This document shows positions 1 through 5,745 of a stretch of DNA of 12,899 nt, in pieces. Under the pieces are notes generated by a model that worked only from the letters and a program-made list of their open reading frames with translations, was not told where the DNA came from and made no database searches. Position 1 is the stretch's first letter. The number at the start of each line of letters is the position of its first letter. A program made the translations under genes and the position numbers. The DNA is from UBA5734 sp964528645 (GTDB taxonomy: Bacteria > Bacillota > Clostridia > Saccharofermentanales > UBA5734), in the NCBI GenBank assembly GCA_964528645.1, contig CAZGSR010000055.1:1-12899 (forward strand). The letters run 5' to 3'.

Positions 1-117
1 CACGATCCGGGGTCAGGGATGGCGCGACGGGTGGCCCCCAGAGCGGAAACTGCACGATCCGGGGCCAGGGATGGCGCGACGGGTGACCCCGCAGGCGGAA
101 AATAAACGTTCCAGGGT
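1..117. repeat. 52-bp tandem repeat, two full copies and a decayed third
   Basis: Copy 1 spans 1-52 and copy 2 spans 53-104. Both begin CACGATCCGGGG and share the core CAGGGATGGCGCGACGGGTG. A third start lies exactly in phase at 105-117 (10 of 13 bases match copy 2) and then diverges. Each unit holds a GC-rich inverted pair: GGGGTCA (9-15) with TGGCCCC (32-38), and GGGGCCA (61-67) with TGACCCC (84-90). The array may continue left of the window. The unit length is not a multiple of three, so the repeat shifts frame and is unlikely to encode a peptide repeat. Function unknown. Confidence 0.75.
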
Positions 118-188
118 GCACGTTTCACTGCTTGGTTGACCGTCAAGCTGATCAATGGCTGCGACTGCAAGAAATCCAGTTCTGACCT

Positions 189-221
189 GCCTTTCACGGA
201 ATTAGATAAAGAGGCTTTTTT
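189..221 (+). terminator. Weak candidate intrinsic terminator
   Basis: GCCTTT (189-194) can pair with AAAGAGGC (208-215) with one bulged base, followed by six T residues at 216-221. It could end a transcript entering from the left of the window. The stem is short and the loop is 13 nt, so support is weak. Apart from this and the repeat, I see nothing in 118-243. Confidence 0.3.
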
Positions 222-243
222 CGGGATTGCCGAATCAAAGTTC

Positions 244-272
244 TTGGTTTAATCTCATAAATATGATATAGT
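244..272 (+). promoter_or_regulatory. Candidate sigma-A promoter of the riboswitch/ATPase transcript
   Basis: TTGGTT (244-249) lies 17 nt upstream of TATAGT (267-272). The -10 matches consensus at 5 of 6 positions, the -35 at 3 of 6. An alternative -10, TATGAT at 262-267, would start transcription around 274, which fits the aptamer's P1 stem better but has no good -35. The stretch is AT-rich compared with its surroundings. The exact start is unresolved. Confidence 0.5.
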
Positions 273-274
273 CG

Positions 275-378
275 CTTTGCTTAGGGAGTAGCAGCCGCTG
301 GATTGCTTCAGCGGAGGTCAAGTCAACAGCAAGGCAAGGGATTGTCTGGCTTGACCACGAAGTGCGAGACTATTCGAA
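275..378 (+). ncRNA. yybP-ykoY manganese riboswitch aptamer
   Basis: The sequence shows the class hallmarks in order. AGGGAGTAGC (284-293) matches the conserved GGGGAGUAGC loop. A perfect 6-bp hairpin follows, CCGCTG (295-300) with CAGCGG (309-314). The long arm is closed by GGTCAAG (316-322) with CTTGACC (350-356) and carries the conserved TCAACA loop (323-328). The 3' side ends in GCGAGAC (364-370), matching the usual GCAAGAC. P1 can form between about 276-284 and 370-378 with two internal mismatches. Members of this class bind Mn2+ and usually switch expression on, often ahead of Mn exporters and P-type ATPases. The terminator at 367-408 overlaps its 3' end, as expected for transcriptional control. 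Confidence 0.9.
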
Positions 379-408
379 CATGCCAGGCATGATCGGGTGG
401 TCTTTTTT
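367..408 (+). terminator. Riboswitch expression-platform terminator
   Basis: An 18-nt left arm (367-384) pairs with 386-403 through 17 pairs (three G-U) and one A-A mismatch; the apex CATGCC-A-GGCATG would open into a small loop. A run of T ends at 408. The left arm takes AGACTATTCGAA out of the aptamer's 3' half, so P1 and this hairpin are mutually exclusive. I infer that Mn2+ stabilises P1, blocks the terminator and allows ATPase transcription. Confidence 0.88.
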
Positions 409-439
409 GTTTGATTGTATCAATTGTGAGGAGAACAAC

Positions 440-3145
440 ATGAACCAGGAACCTTACCAGGAACAGCTGGCGGATCTGATCGCTCGACTGGAAAGCAACC
501 CCGAACAGGGACTTGACTCGCAACAGGCGGCAGCTTTGCTGGAGAAGTATGGCCCCAATGCCCTGAAAGAAAAGAAAAAGCAGACAATGCTGCAAAAGCT
601 GCTGGCGCAGTTCAAGGATGTCATGGTCCTGATCCTGATCGCCGCCAGCCTCGTTTCGGCTTTCCTTGGCGAGTACATCGATGCCAGTGTCATCATCGCC
701 ATCGTCCTGATTAACGCCATTCTGGGCGTGGTCCAGGAAGGACGGGCCGAAAAGGCGATCGAAGCCTTGAAAAAGATGACCTCACCCCAGGCTCGTGTTC
801 TGCGGGATGGCGAGCAGAAATTGATCGCTGCTGCTGAGCTGGTCCCGGGTGACCTGGTGCTGCTCGAAGCTGGTGATATCGTCCCGGCTGATTTGCGCCT
901 GCTGGAGAGCCAGTCGCTCAAGGCAGAAGAAGCATCCCTGACTGGCGAATCTGTCCCGGTCGAAAAAAACGCAACGGTTGTACTGCCGGAAAAAACATCT
1001 CTCGGCGACCGGGACAACATGGTTTTCATGAGTACAGCCATCACCTACGGCAAAGGCCGTGGTCTGGTTGTCGGAACGGGTTCTGGTACGGAAATCGGCA
1101 AAATCGCGGATAAGTTGCAGGAAATCAACGAGGAAAAAACCCCGCTACAGAAAAATCTCGACCAGCTGGGTAAATGGCTTGGTATCATCTGCCTCTCAGT
1201 CAGCGCCATTGTCTTCTTGCAAGGCATCCTGATGGGCGGCGATATGCTCGACATGTTCATGACTGCGGTCAGCCTTGCCGTTGCCGCGATCCCGGAAGGC
1301 CTGCCAGCCGTTGTCACCATCGTCCTGGCCCTCGGCATGAAGCGGATGGCAGATCACAACGCGATCGTCAAAAAACTGCTCGCGGTCGAAACGCTCGGTT
1401 GTGTCGATGTGATTTGCTCGGACAAGACCGGTACCCTGACGCAGAACGAAATGACCGTCACCCGTTTGTATGCAGCCGACCAGCTGATTGCTGTCACAGG
1501 AACCGGCTACAACCCAGTCGGGGAGTTGCAGCATCCAGCCAGCGGGGAACAAGTGCCGCTCTCTGGCGAAATGGCACGTCTGCTGGAAATCGGCCTGATG
1601 TGCAATGATGCCGCCCTGGTTAAAAAAGACGACGGTGCAATGGGTATCCTGGGTGATCCGACCGAAGGTGCCCTGATTGTTGCCGCAGCGAAAGCGGGTC
1701 TGGACCGGTCCAGCCTGAATCAGAAATATCCCAAGGTCGGCGATCTGCCGTTTGATTCGGAACGCAAGATGATGTCGACCTTCCACAAAGGTTATGCTGG
1801 CCTGGGGCTGGTCTCCCTGACGAAAGGTGCACCGGACATTATCCTTGATCGTTGTACTTCGGTCATGACGATCGATGGGACTGAACCACTGAGTGAGCTG
1901 ATGCGTCAGGAAATCCTGGATGCCAACAGCGAAATGGCCCAGTCCGCGCTGCGCGTCCTCGCGTTTGCCTACCGAGTCCATGAAGGTGAAGACCAGACGG
2001 GTGCCGAATCCGGCATGACGTTTGTCGGTCTCATGGGTATGATCGACCCGGCCCGTCCGGAAGCCCGCGACGCCATCGCCCTGTGCCAGAATGCCGGTAT
2101 CCGGGCAGTCATGATCACCGGCGACTACAAAGACACAGCGGTTGCCATTGCCAATGATCTCGGTCTGAGAAAACCTGAGGACCATGTCCTGGCCGGCCAC
2201 CAGATCGATGAGATGGATGATGCGACCCTGCGCCAGGAGGTCGAGAAAACCTCAGTCTATGCCCGGGTTTCTCCGGAACACAAGGTCCGCATTGTTTCGG
2301 CCCTGCGGGCCAACCAGCACATCGCTTCGATGACCGGTGACGGTGTCAACGATGCCATGGCCTTGAAAAGTGCCGACATCGGTGTCGCGATGGGCATCAC
2401 TGGGACGGACGTTGCCAAAGGTACCGCCGACATGATCCTGACCGACGACAACTTCGCCACCATCGTCCAGGCAGTCAAGGAAGGCCGTATCATCTACAGC
2501 AATATCCGCAAATTTGTCGGATTCCTCTTGTCCTGCAATGTTGGCGAGATCCTGGTCATCTTCCTGAGCACCCTGATCCTGGGTCCGCTCAATGTCCCGC
2601 TCCTGCCGATCCAGCTGCTCTGGCTCAACCTGATCACGGACAGCTTCCCAGCCCTGGCCCTGGGCCAGGAAAAGGGCGAACCCGATGTCATGGAGCAGCC
2701 ACCGCGCAGCCAGAATGAACCGATCCTCAACAAGGATATGATTTTTACCATCGCGACTCAGAGCATCGCGATCTTTGCCGCTGTATTTGCGGCTTTCAAC
2801 ATCGGACTGTCTCTTTATGGCTACACCAATGGACAGCCAACTGATGGCGCCCGGACTTATGCCTTCATCACCCTGATCCTGGCCGAACTGTTCCGGTCCT
2901 ACAGTGCCCGTTCCGAACACCAGCCCGTGCTGAAACTGGGGCTTTTTGGCAATGCCAGCCTGAACAAGGCGATTGTCCTTTCCTTGTTCCTCCTGCTGGT
3001 GGTTGTCTATGTCCCGTTCCTGGACCCGATCTTCCACACAATACCGCTCGGTTTTAGAGACTGGGGGATCATCCTGCCCTTGTCATTGATCCCGTTCGTT
3101 GTGGCAGAAACGACCAAATTCATCCGGACCACTTTCCGCAAGTAA
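440..3145 (+). CDS. P2A-type cation-transporting ATPase (Ca2+/Mn2+)
   Basis: This 901-residue membrane pump uses ATP to move divalent cations out of the cytoplasm. An N-terminal cation-ATPase domain (about 5-60) precedes M1/M2 (60-100). The actuator carries TGES at 168-171, M4 carries PEGL with E286, and the phosphorylated aspartate is D328 in DKTGT. KGAPD begins at 462 and TGDGVND spans 632-638. Six C-terminal helices follow. M5 has N700 and E703, and M6 has N730, T733 and D734, spaced like the SERCA calcium ligands. The ATG at 440 follows GAGGAG (428-433) at 7 nt. An in-frame GTG at 362 lies inside the riboswitch and is rejected. Family membership alone would suggest calcium; the manganese riboswitch upstream suggests Mn2+ export or mixed specificity. 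Length is normal and no key residue is missing. Confidence 0.95.
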   Translation: MNQEPYQEQLADLIARLESNPEQGLDSQQAAALLEKYGPNALKEKKKQTMLQKLLAQFKDVMVLILIAASLVSAFLGEYIDASVIIAIVLINAILGVVQEGRAEKAIEALKKMTSPQARVLRDGEQKLIAAAELVPGDLVLLEAGDIVPADLRLLESQSLKAEEASLTGESVPVEKNATVVLPEKTSLGDRDNMVFMSTAITYGKGRGLVVGTGSGTEIGKIADKLQEINEEKTPLQKNLDQLGKWLGIICLSVSAIVFLQGILMGGDMLDMFMTAVSLAVAAIPEGLPAVVTIVLALGMKRMADHNAIVKKLLAVETLGCVDVICSDKTGTLTQNEMTVTRLYAADQLIAVTGTGYNPVGELQHPASGEQVPLSGEMARLLEIGLMCNDAALVKKDDGAMGILGDPTEGALIVAAAKAGLDRSSLNQKYPKVGDLPFDSERKMMSTFHKGYAGLGLVSLTKGAPDIILDRCTSVMTIDGTEPLSELMRQEILDANSEMAQSALRVLAFAYRVHEGEDQTGAESGMTFVGLMGMIDPARPEARDAIALCQNAGIRAVMITGDYKDTAVAIANDLGLRKPEDHVLAGHQIDEMDDATLRQEVEKTSVYARVSPEHKVRIVSALRANQHIASMTGDGVNDAMALKSADIGVAMGITGTDVAKGTADMILTDDNFATIVQAVKEGRIIYSNIRKFVGFLLSCNVGEILVIFLSTLILGPLNVPLLPIQLLWLNLITDSFPALALGQEKGEPDVMEQPPRSQNEPILNKDMIFTIATQSIAIFAAVFAAFNIGLSLYGYTNGQPTDGARTYAFITLILAELFRSYSARSEHQPVLKLGLFGNASLNKAIVLSLFLLLVVVYVPFLDPIFHTIPLGFRDWGIILPLSLIPFVVAETTKFIRTTFRK

Positions 3146-3160
3146 AGGCCGCCGTGTCTC

Positions 3161-3189
3161 TTGCCTGTCTTGCCGTCGTGTGATAGAAT
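3161..3189 (+). promoter_or_regulatory. Extended -10 promoter for secG
   Basis: TTGCCT (3161-3166), a 17-nt spacer and TAGAAT (3184-3189), with TG at 3181-3182 making an extended -10 (TGnTAGAAT). It lies 77 nt upstream of the secG start. The leader contains a small hairpin, GCGAG (3209-3213) with CTCGC (3222-3226). No terminator separates the ATPase gene from this promoter, so readthrough is possible. Confidence 0.65.
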
Positions 3190-3265
3190 ATCCGATACTG
3201 TGTGCCTTGCGAGTGAAATTTCTCGCTCGTAAAGCAGGTGCAGCCCCAACATCCGGAGGTAGACC

Positions 3266-3514
3266 ATGAACACATTCGCTATTGTCATCGCTGTGATCGA
3301 TATCCTTGTCAGCATTGCCCTCGTCATGCTGGTTATTTTCCAGGAAGGTAACTCCAAGGGCCTGGGCGCCATCAGTGGCGGTGCGGATACCTTTTTTGGC
3401 AAAAGCAAGGGTCGCACCATCGATGCCCTGCTCAAACGCCTCACCTCGATCCTCGCCCTTGTCTTTGCCGTCCTGACGGTGGTCCTCTACCTGATGACCG
3501 GACGCGGCGCATAA
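3266..3514 (+). CDS. secG: Preprotein translocase subunit SecG
   Basis: SecG is the small membrane subunit of the SecYEG channel that exports unfolded proteins. The 82-residue product has two hydrophobic helices, about 4-25 and 58-77. They are joined by the characteristic glycine-rich cytoplasmic loop: residues 32-45 read GLGAISGGADTFFG and are followed by a basic stretch. Length and topology are typical. The ATG follows GGAGGT (3255-3260) at 5 nt. It has its own promoter and a strong terminator and looks monocistronic here. In many Bacillota secG is followed by rnr and smpB; those genes are absent. Confidence 0.95.
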   Translation: MNTFAIVIAVIDILVSIALVMLVIFQEGNSKGLGAISGGADTFFGKSKGRTIDALLKRLTSILALVFAVLTVVLYLMTGRGA

Positions 3515-3550
3515 GTCACACCCGGACTGGTCCAGATCTTCCCATCGTAT

Positions 3551-3579
3551 AAAAAAGAGGGCCTGCAGCCCTCTTTTTT
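3551..3579. terminator. Bidirectional intrinsic terminator after secG
   Basis: A perfect 12-bp inverted repeat, AAAAAAGAGGGC (3551-3562) with GCCCTCTTTTTT (3568-3579), and a 5-nt loop. The A- and T-rich outer arms allow termination on both strands. It lies 37 nt after the secG stop. Confidence 0.93.
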
Positions 3580-3623
3580 CATCCCGCTGGGAACCAAATG
3601 AGAAACCATAGCCATGGCAACAT

Positions 3624-3659
3624 AAAAAAAGGCCTGATTGTCTTATCATGAGACTGGCC
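3624..3659 (-). terminator. Candidate terminator for the minus-strand HPr-like gene
   Basis: Read on the minus strand, GGCC (3659-3656) and GTCT (3654-3651) can pair with AGAC (3643-3640) and GGCC (3634-3631), with unequal bulges, followed by seven T residues (3630-3624). It lies about 70 nt past the stop of the gene ending at 3732. The bulged stem lowers confidence. Confidence 0.5.
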
Positions 3660-3731
3660 AGTAAGGTGCTAAGCCAAAACCCGCCACAGACGCCTGTCCA
3701 AGCCTGGAACAGCTGGCAGGCGGCGGATCGG

Positions 3732-3962
3732 TCAGGTCAGGGTGAACGGTTCGAGTCGTGTGACCAGATCCTCGGCCGTGTCGCTGTGAATCTCGAGAGC
3801 AATCGGCCGGGCCAAATCCAGGCTGAAAATCCCCATGATCGATTTCGCATCGACAATATAGCGGCCTGAGATGAGATCGACATCATAGGAGAAGTCGTTC
3901 ACAATCCGGACGAATTCCTTGACTTCGTTGATGGATTTGAGATGAATCGTCAATGTACGCAT
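3732..3962 (-). CDS. HPr/Crh-like protein without the active histidine
   Basis: The 76-residue product resembles the HPr fold. Residues 33-50 carry GRYIVDAKSIMGIFSLDL, closely matching the KSIMGVMSL segment around regulatory Ser46 of HPr and Crh; the serine here is S41. The N-terminal segment that should hold the phosphocarrier His15 and the ARPA motif is shortened and reads HLKSINEVKEFV, so PTS phosphotransfer is unlikely. Crh of Bacillus also lacks that histidine and acts in catabolite control after Ser46 phosphorylation, but whether this protein does so is inference. I chose the ATG at 3962 over the in-frame TTG at 3980 because family members begin about here. There is no clear ribosome binding site. 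It is divergent from mtaB. Confidence 0.85.
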   Translation of the reverse strand: MRTLTIHLKSINEVKEFVRIVNDFSYDVDLISGRYIVDAKSIMGIFSLDLARPIALEIHSDTAEDLVTRLEPFTLT

Positions 3963-3968
3963 GATTGT

Positions 3969-3997
3969 ATTGTGCTTCAACCGGCCTGACCTGTCAA
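3969..3997 (-). promoter_or_regulatory. Candidate promoter of the HPr-like gene
   Basis: On the minus strand a perfect TTGACA -35 (3997-3992) lies 17 nt from CACAAT (3974-3969), a 4 of 6 match to the -10. The predicted start falls near 3962, at the ATG itself, which would give a leaderless or nearly leaderless mRNA. A better -10 (TACAAT, 3970-3965) lies 21 nt away from the -35, which is too long. Confidence 0.4.
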
Positions 3998-4057
3998 TTG
4001 ATTCCAGTCAATCAACGTACAGGACCCGGCGGTTCGATCCAGAGGAGATCATCTATC

Positions 4058-5383
4058 ATGAAAGCTGCTTTCCATACACTGGGATGCAAAACCAACCATT
4101 ACGAAACCGATGCAATAGCCCTGCGCTTTTCCGCGGCAGGTTTTGAACGTGTCGATTTTGACGAAAAGGCAGATGTCTATGTCATCAACACCTGCACGGT
4201 CACGGGCGAGGCTGACCGTAAATCGCGCCAGATGCTGCGCCGGGCCAAACGCCAGGCTCCGGATGCAGTGGTTGTGGCGATGGGCTGCCATGCCGAGCTG
4301 AGCGATGCCAGGAATTATGCTGACATCGTTATTGGAACGCATGGCAAATCCCGGGCCCTGGAGCTGGTTTTAGATTACCTTGGGCTGTCTGGATCGAACC
4401 AGAATCCACTTACCGCTGAAAAACCAATGGTGACTGATAAAATTCCTAACGAAGACTTATTTGAGGAGCTCGGTATTGTTGATCGGCAGTCCGAATGCCG
4501 GGCACACATCAAGATCGAGGATGGATGCAATTCGTATTGCTCGTATTGTGCGATTCCACTGGCACGCGGCCGGATCCGCAGCCGGGAGGAACGTGCAATC
4601 CTGACCGAGGCTGAGGCTTTGGCTGAGGCTGGTTACCGGGAAATTGTCCTGACGGGTATCCATGTCTGTTCTTATGGCTTAGACCGGGGGGAGGGCAGCC
4701 ATGCCGTGGTGGCACTCGCAGCCCAGCTGGCACAGATTCCCGGGATCGAGCGCATCCGGCTCGGTTCGCTGGAACCGCTGTCGATCACACCTGCATTCAT
4801 CGAGCTGGCCAGGGCCAATCCCAAACTGTGCCCCCATTTTCACCTCTCCTTGCAAAGCGGCTCCGATACTGTGCTGAATCGGATGAACCGCCGCTACACC
4901 ACCAGCCAGTTCCGCTCTGTTGCACAGTCTTTGCGGGAGGCTTTCCCGGCTGCCAGCCTGACAACAGATGTGATCGTTGGCTTTCCCGGTGAAACAGATG
5001 CGGAATTTGCAGAGACGCTCCAGTTTTGCCAGGAGATTGGGTTTGCCCGCATGCACGTGTTCCGCTATTCGCCACGCCAGGGGACACAGGCAGCCAATAT
5101 GTCCGGCCAGATACCAGCTGCTGTCAGTGCCGGACGCAGCCGCACCCTGCAGGACCTGGCAGAACACATGGCCGACGCATTCCACCACAGCCAGCTAGGC
5201 CAGCTCCAATCGGTTCTGGTTGAGACCGTGACAGATCAGGGATCGGCTGAAGGCTATACTGCTGCCTATGTCCCGGTGCGGATTGCGCCCGCAACTGGCC
5301 TCAAACCAGGCCAACTTGTCTGGGTCCGGCCTGTTCGTGCAGACGGGCAATTCCTCTACGGCACGGATGCAAACCCTGCCTGA
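4058..5383 (+). CDS. mtaB: tRNA t6A37 C2-methylthiotransferase MtaB
   Basis: MtaB is a radical-SAM enzyme that adds a methylthio group to N6-threonylcarbamoyladenosine at position 37 of ANN-decoding tRNAs, improving decoding. The 441-residue protein begins with the UPF0004 domain, whose three cluster ligands are C10 (LGC), C46 (NTC) and C77 (MGC). The radical-SAM motif CNSYCSYC gives C157, C161 and C164. A C-terminal TRAM RNA-binding domain occupies roughly 375-438. The LGCKTN start and the cysteine spacing favour MtaB over MiaB or RimO. The ATG at 4058 follows AGGAGA (4043-4048) at 9 nt, and the upstream in-frame start at 3965 lacks homology. I find no confident promoter in the divergent region. 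Confidence 0.93.
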   Translation: MKAAFHTLGCKTNHYETDAIALRFSAAGFERVDFDEKADVYVINTCTVTGEADRKSRQMLRRAKRQAPDAVVVAMGCHAELSDARNYADIVIGTHGKSRALELVLDYLGLSGSNQNPLTAEKPMVTDKIPNEDLFEELGIVDRQSECRAHIKIEDGCNSYCSYCAIPLARGRIRSREERAILTEAEALAEAGYREIVLTGIHVCSYGLDRGEGSHAVVALAAQLAQIPGIERIRLGSLEPLSITPAFIELARANPKLCPHFHLSLQSGSDTVLNRMNRRYTTSQFRSVAQSLREAFPAASLTTDVIVGFPGETDAEFAETLQFCQEIGFARMHVFRYSPRQGTQAANMSGQIPAAVSAGRSRTLQDLAEHMADAFHHSQLGQLQSVLVETVTDQGSAEGYTAAYVPVRIAPATGLKPGQLVWVRPVRADGQFLYGTDANPA

Positions 5384-5386
5384 TCA

Positions 5387-5395
5387 TGTTAAGAT
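5387..5395 (+). promoter_or_regulatory. Candidate extended -10 promoter for ireB
   Basis: TG (5387-5388), one base, then TAAGAT (5390-5395), a 4 of 6 match to the -10, just after the mtaB stop. The -35 region is poor. Transcription would start near 5402, just before the stem-loop at 5414-5445. Confidence 0.4.
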
Positions 5396-5413
5396 AAAGA
5401 GACTTCCCAGGCT

Positions 5414-5455
5414 CGGTCATTGGCCATTCTTCGGATGAATGACCGGTACATGGCC
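5414..5455 (+). promoter_or_regulatory. Stem-loop / possible H-type pseudoknot in the ireB leader
   Basis: CGGTCATT (5414-5421) pairs perfectly with AATGACCG (5438-5445). Inside the loop, GGCCAT (5422-5427) is complementary to ATGGCC (5450-5455), downstream of the first stem. The two stems interlock, so they could form a pseudoknot or be alternatives. The structure ends 18 nt before the ireB ribosome binding site. I do not recognise it as a known RNA class. Confidence 0.4.
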
Positions 5456-5490
5456 TGCAGGTTGCGACAGAAAGATGAGGTGCTTGCCAC

Positions 5491-5745
5491 GTGGAAAAAG
5501 GTGAAACAACCCGTTTTGAATTTGGGGCTGACCATTCACTTGAGGTGCGTGAGATCATGTCCCAGGTACTCCAGGCCCTGCGTCAGAAGGGGTACAACCC
5601 GGTCAACCAGCTCGTGGGCTATTTCATGTCTGGTGATCCGACCTACATCACCAACCACAATGGTGCCCGCGCCGTGATCCGCCGCATGGAGCGGGATGAG
5701 ATGCTCGAGGTGATCCTGAGCGAGTACATCAAAACGCTCGAATGA
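5491..5745 (+). CDS. ireB: IreB (UPF0297) regulatory phosphoprotein
   Basis: IreB is a small cytoplasmic protein. In Enterococcus faecalis it is phosphorylated on N-terminal threonines by the PASTA kinase IreK and affects cephalosporin resistance. The 84-residue product has the family signature from KGYNPVNQLVGYFMSGDP (33-50) through a basic segment to RRMERDE (64-70). Threonines T6 and T7, in ETTRFEF, sit where the phosphorylated threonines lie in the characterised protein. The start is GTG at 5491, with GATGAGG (5474-5480) 10 nt upstream. Its stop overlaps the next gene's ATG by 4 nt (ATGA at 5742-5745), indicating translational coupling. The family is often linked to alaS and ruvX. Here ruvX is one gene away, while alaS is not in this window and mtaB lies upstream. 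Confidence 0.93.
   Translation: MEKGETTRFEFGADHSLEVREIMSQVLQALRQKGYNPVNQLVGYFMSGDPTYITNHNGARAVIRRMERDEMLEVILSEYIKTLE

Noticed and set aside
1..117. CRISPR array
   Set aside because: The 52-bp units are directly adjacent with no unique spacers between identical short repeats, and there are no cas genes.
1..135. Open frames through the left-edge repeat as a gene end
   Set aside because: The GC-rich 52-bp repeat keeps several frames open at once and shifts frame between copies, so openness is not evidence of coding.
136..146. Palindrome TTGACcGTCAA
   Set aside because: One central base prevents a hairpin. It could be an operator, but there is no nearby promoter to support that.
362..439. In-frame GTG-started extension of the ATPase
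   Set aside because: It overlaps the riboswitch 3' end and its terminator, has no binding site, and adds residues unlike the family. The ATG at 440 has a good GAGGAG.
1196..2200. Long antisense reading frame opposite the ATPase
   Set aside because: Its residues mirror the codon pattern of the strongly supported ATPase and resemble no protein. The same applies to antisense frames at 2252-3037 and 7603-8529.
3648..3869. Plus-strand reading frame opposite the HPr-like gene
   Set aside because: The minus-strand protein has a recognisable family motif; this frame has neither homology nor a ribosome binding site.
4031..4040. GGTTCGATCC resembling a tRNA T-arm
   Set aside because: The flanking bases do not form the T-stem and there is no cloverleaf upstream. 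It lies in the mtaB leader.
3965..4057. Upstream start for mtaB adding 31 residues
   Set aside because: The family begins with the KAAFHTLGC segment directly after the ATG at 4058, which has the AGGAGA site.
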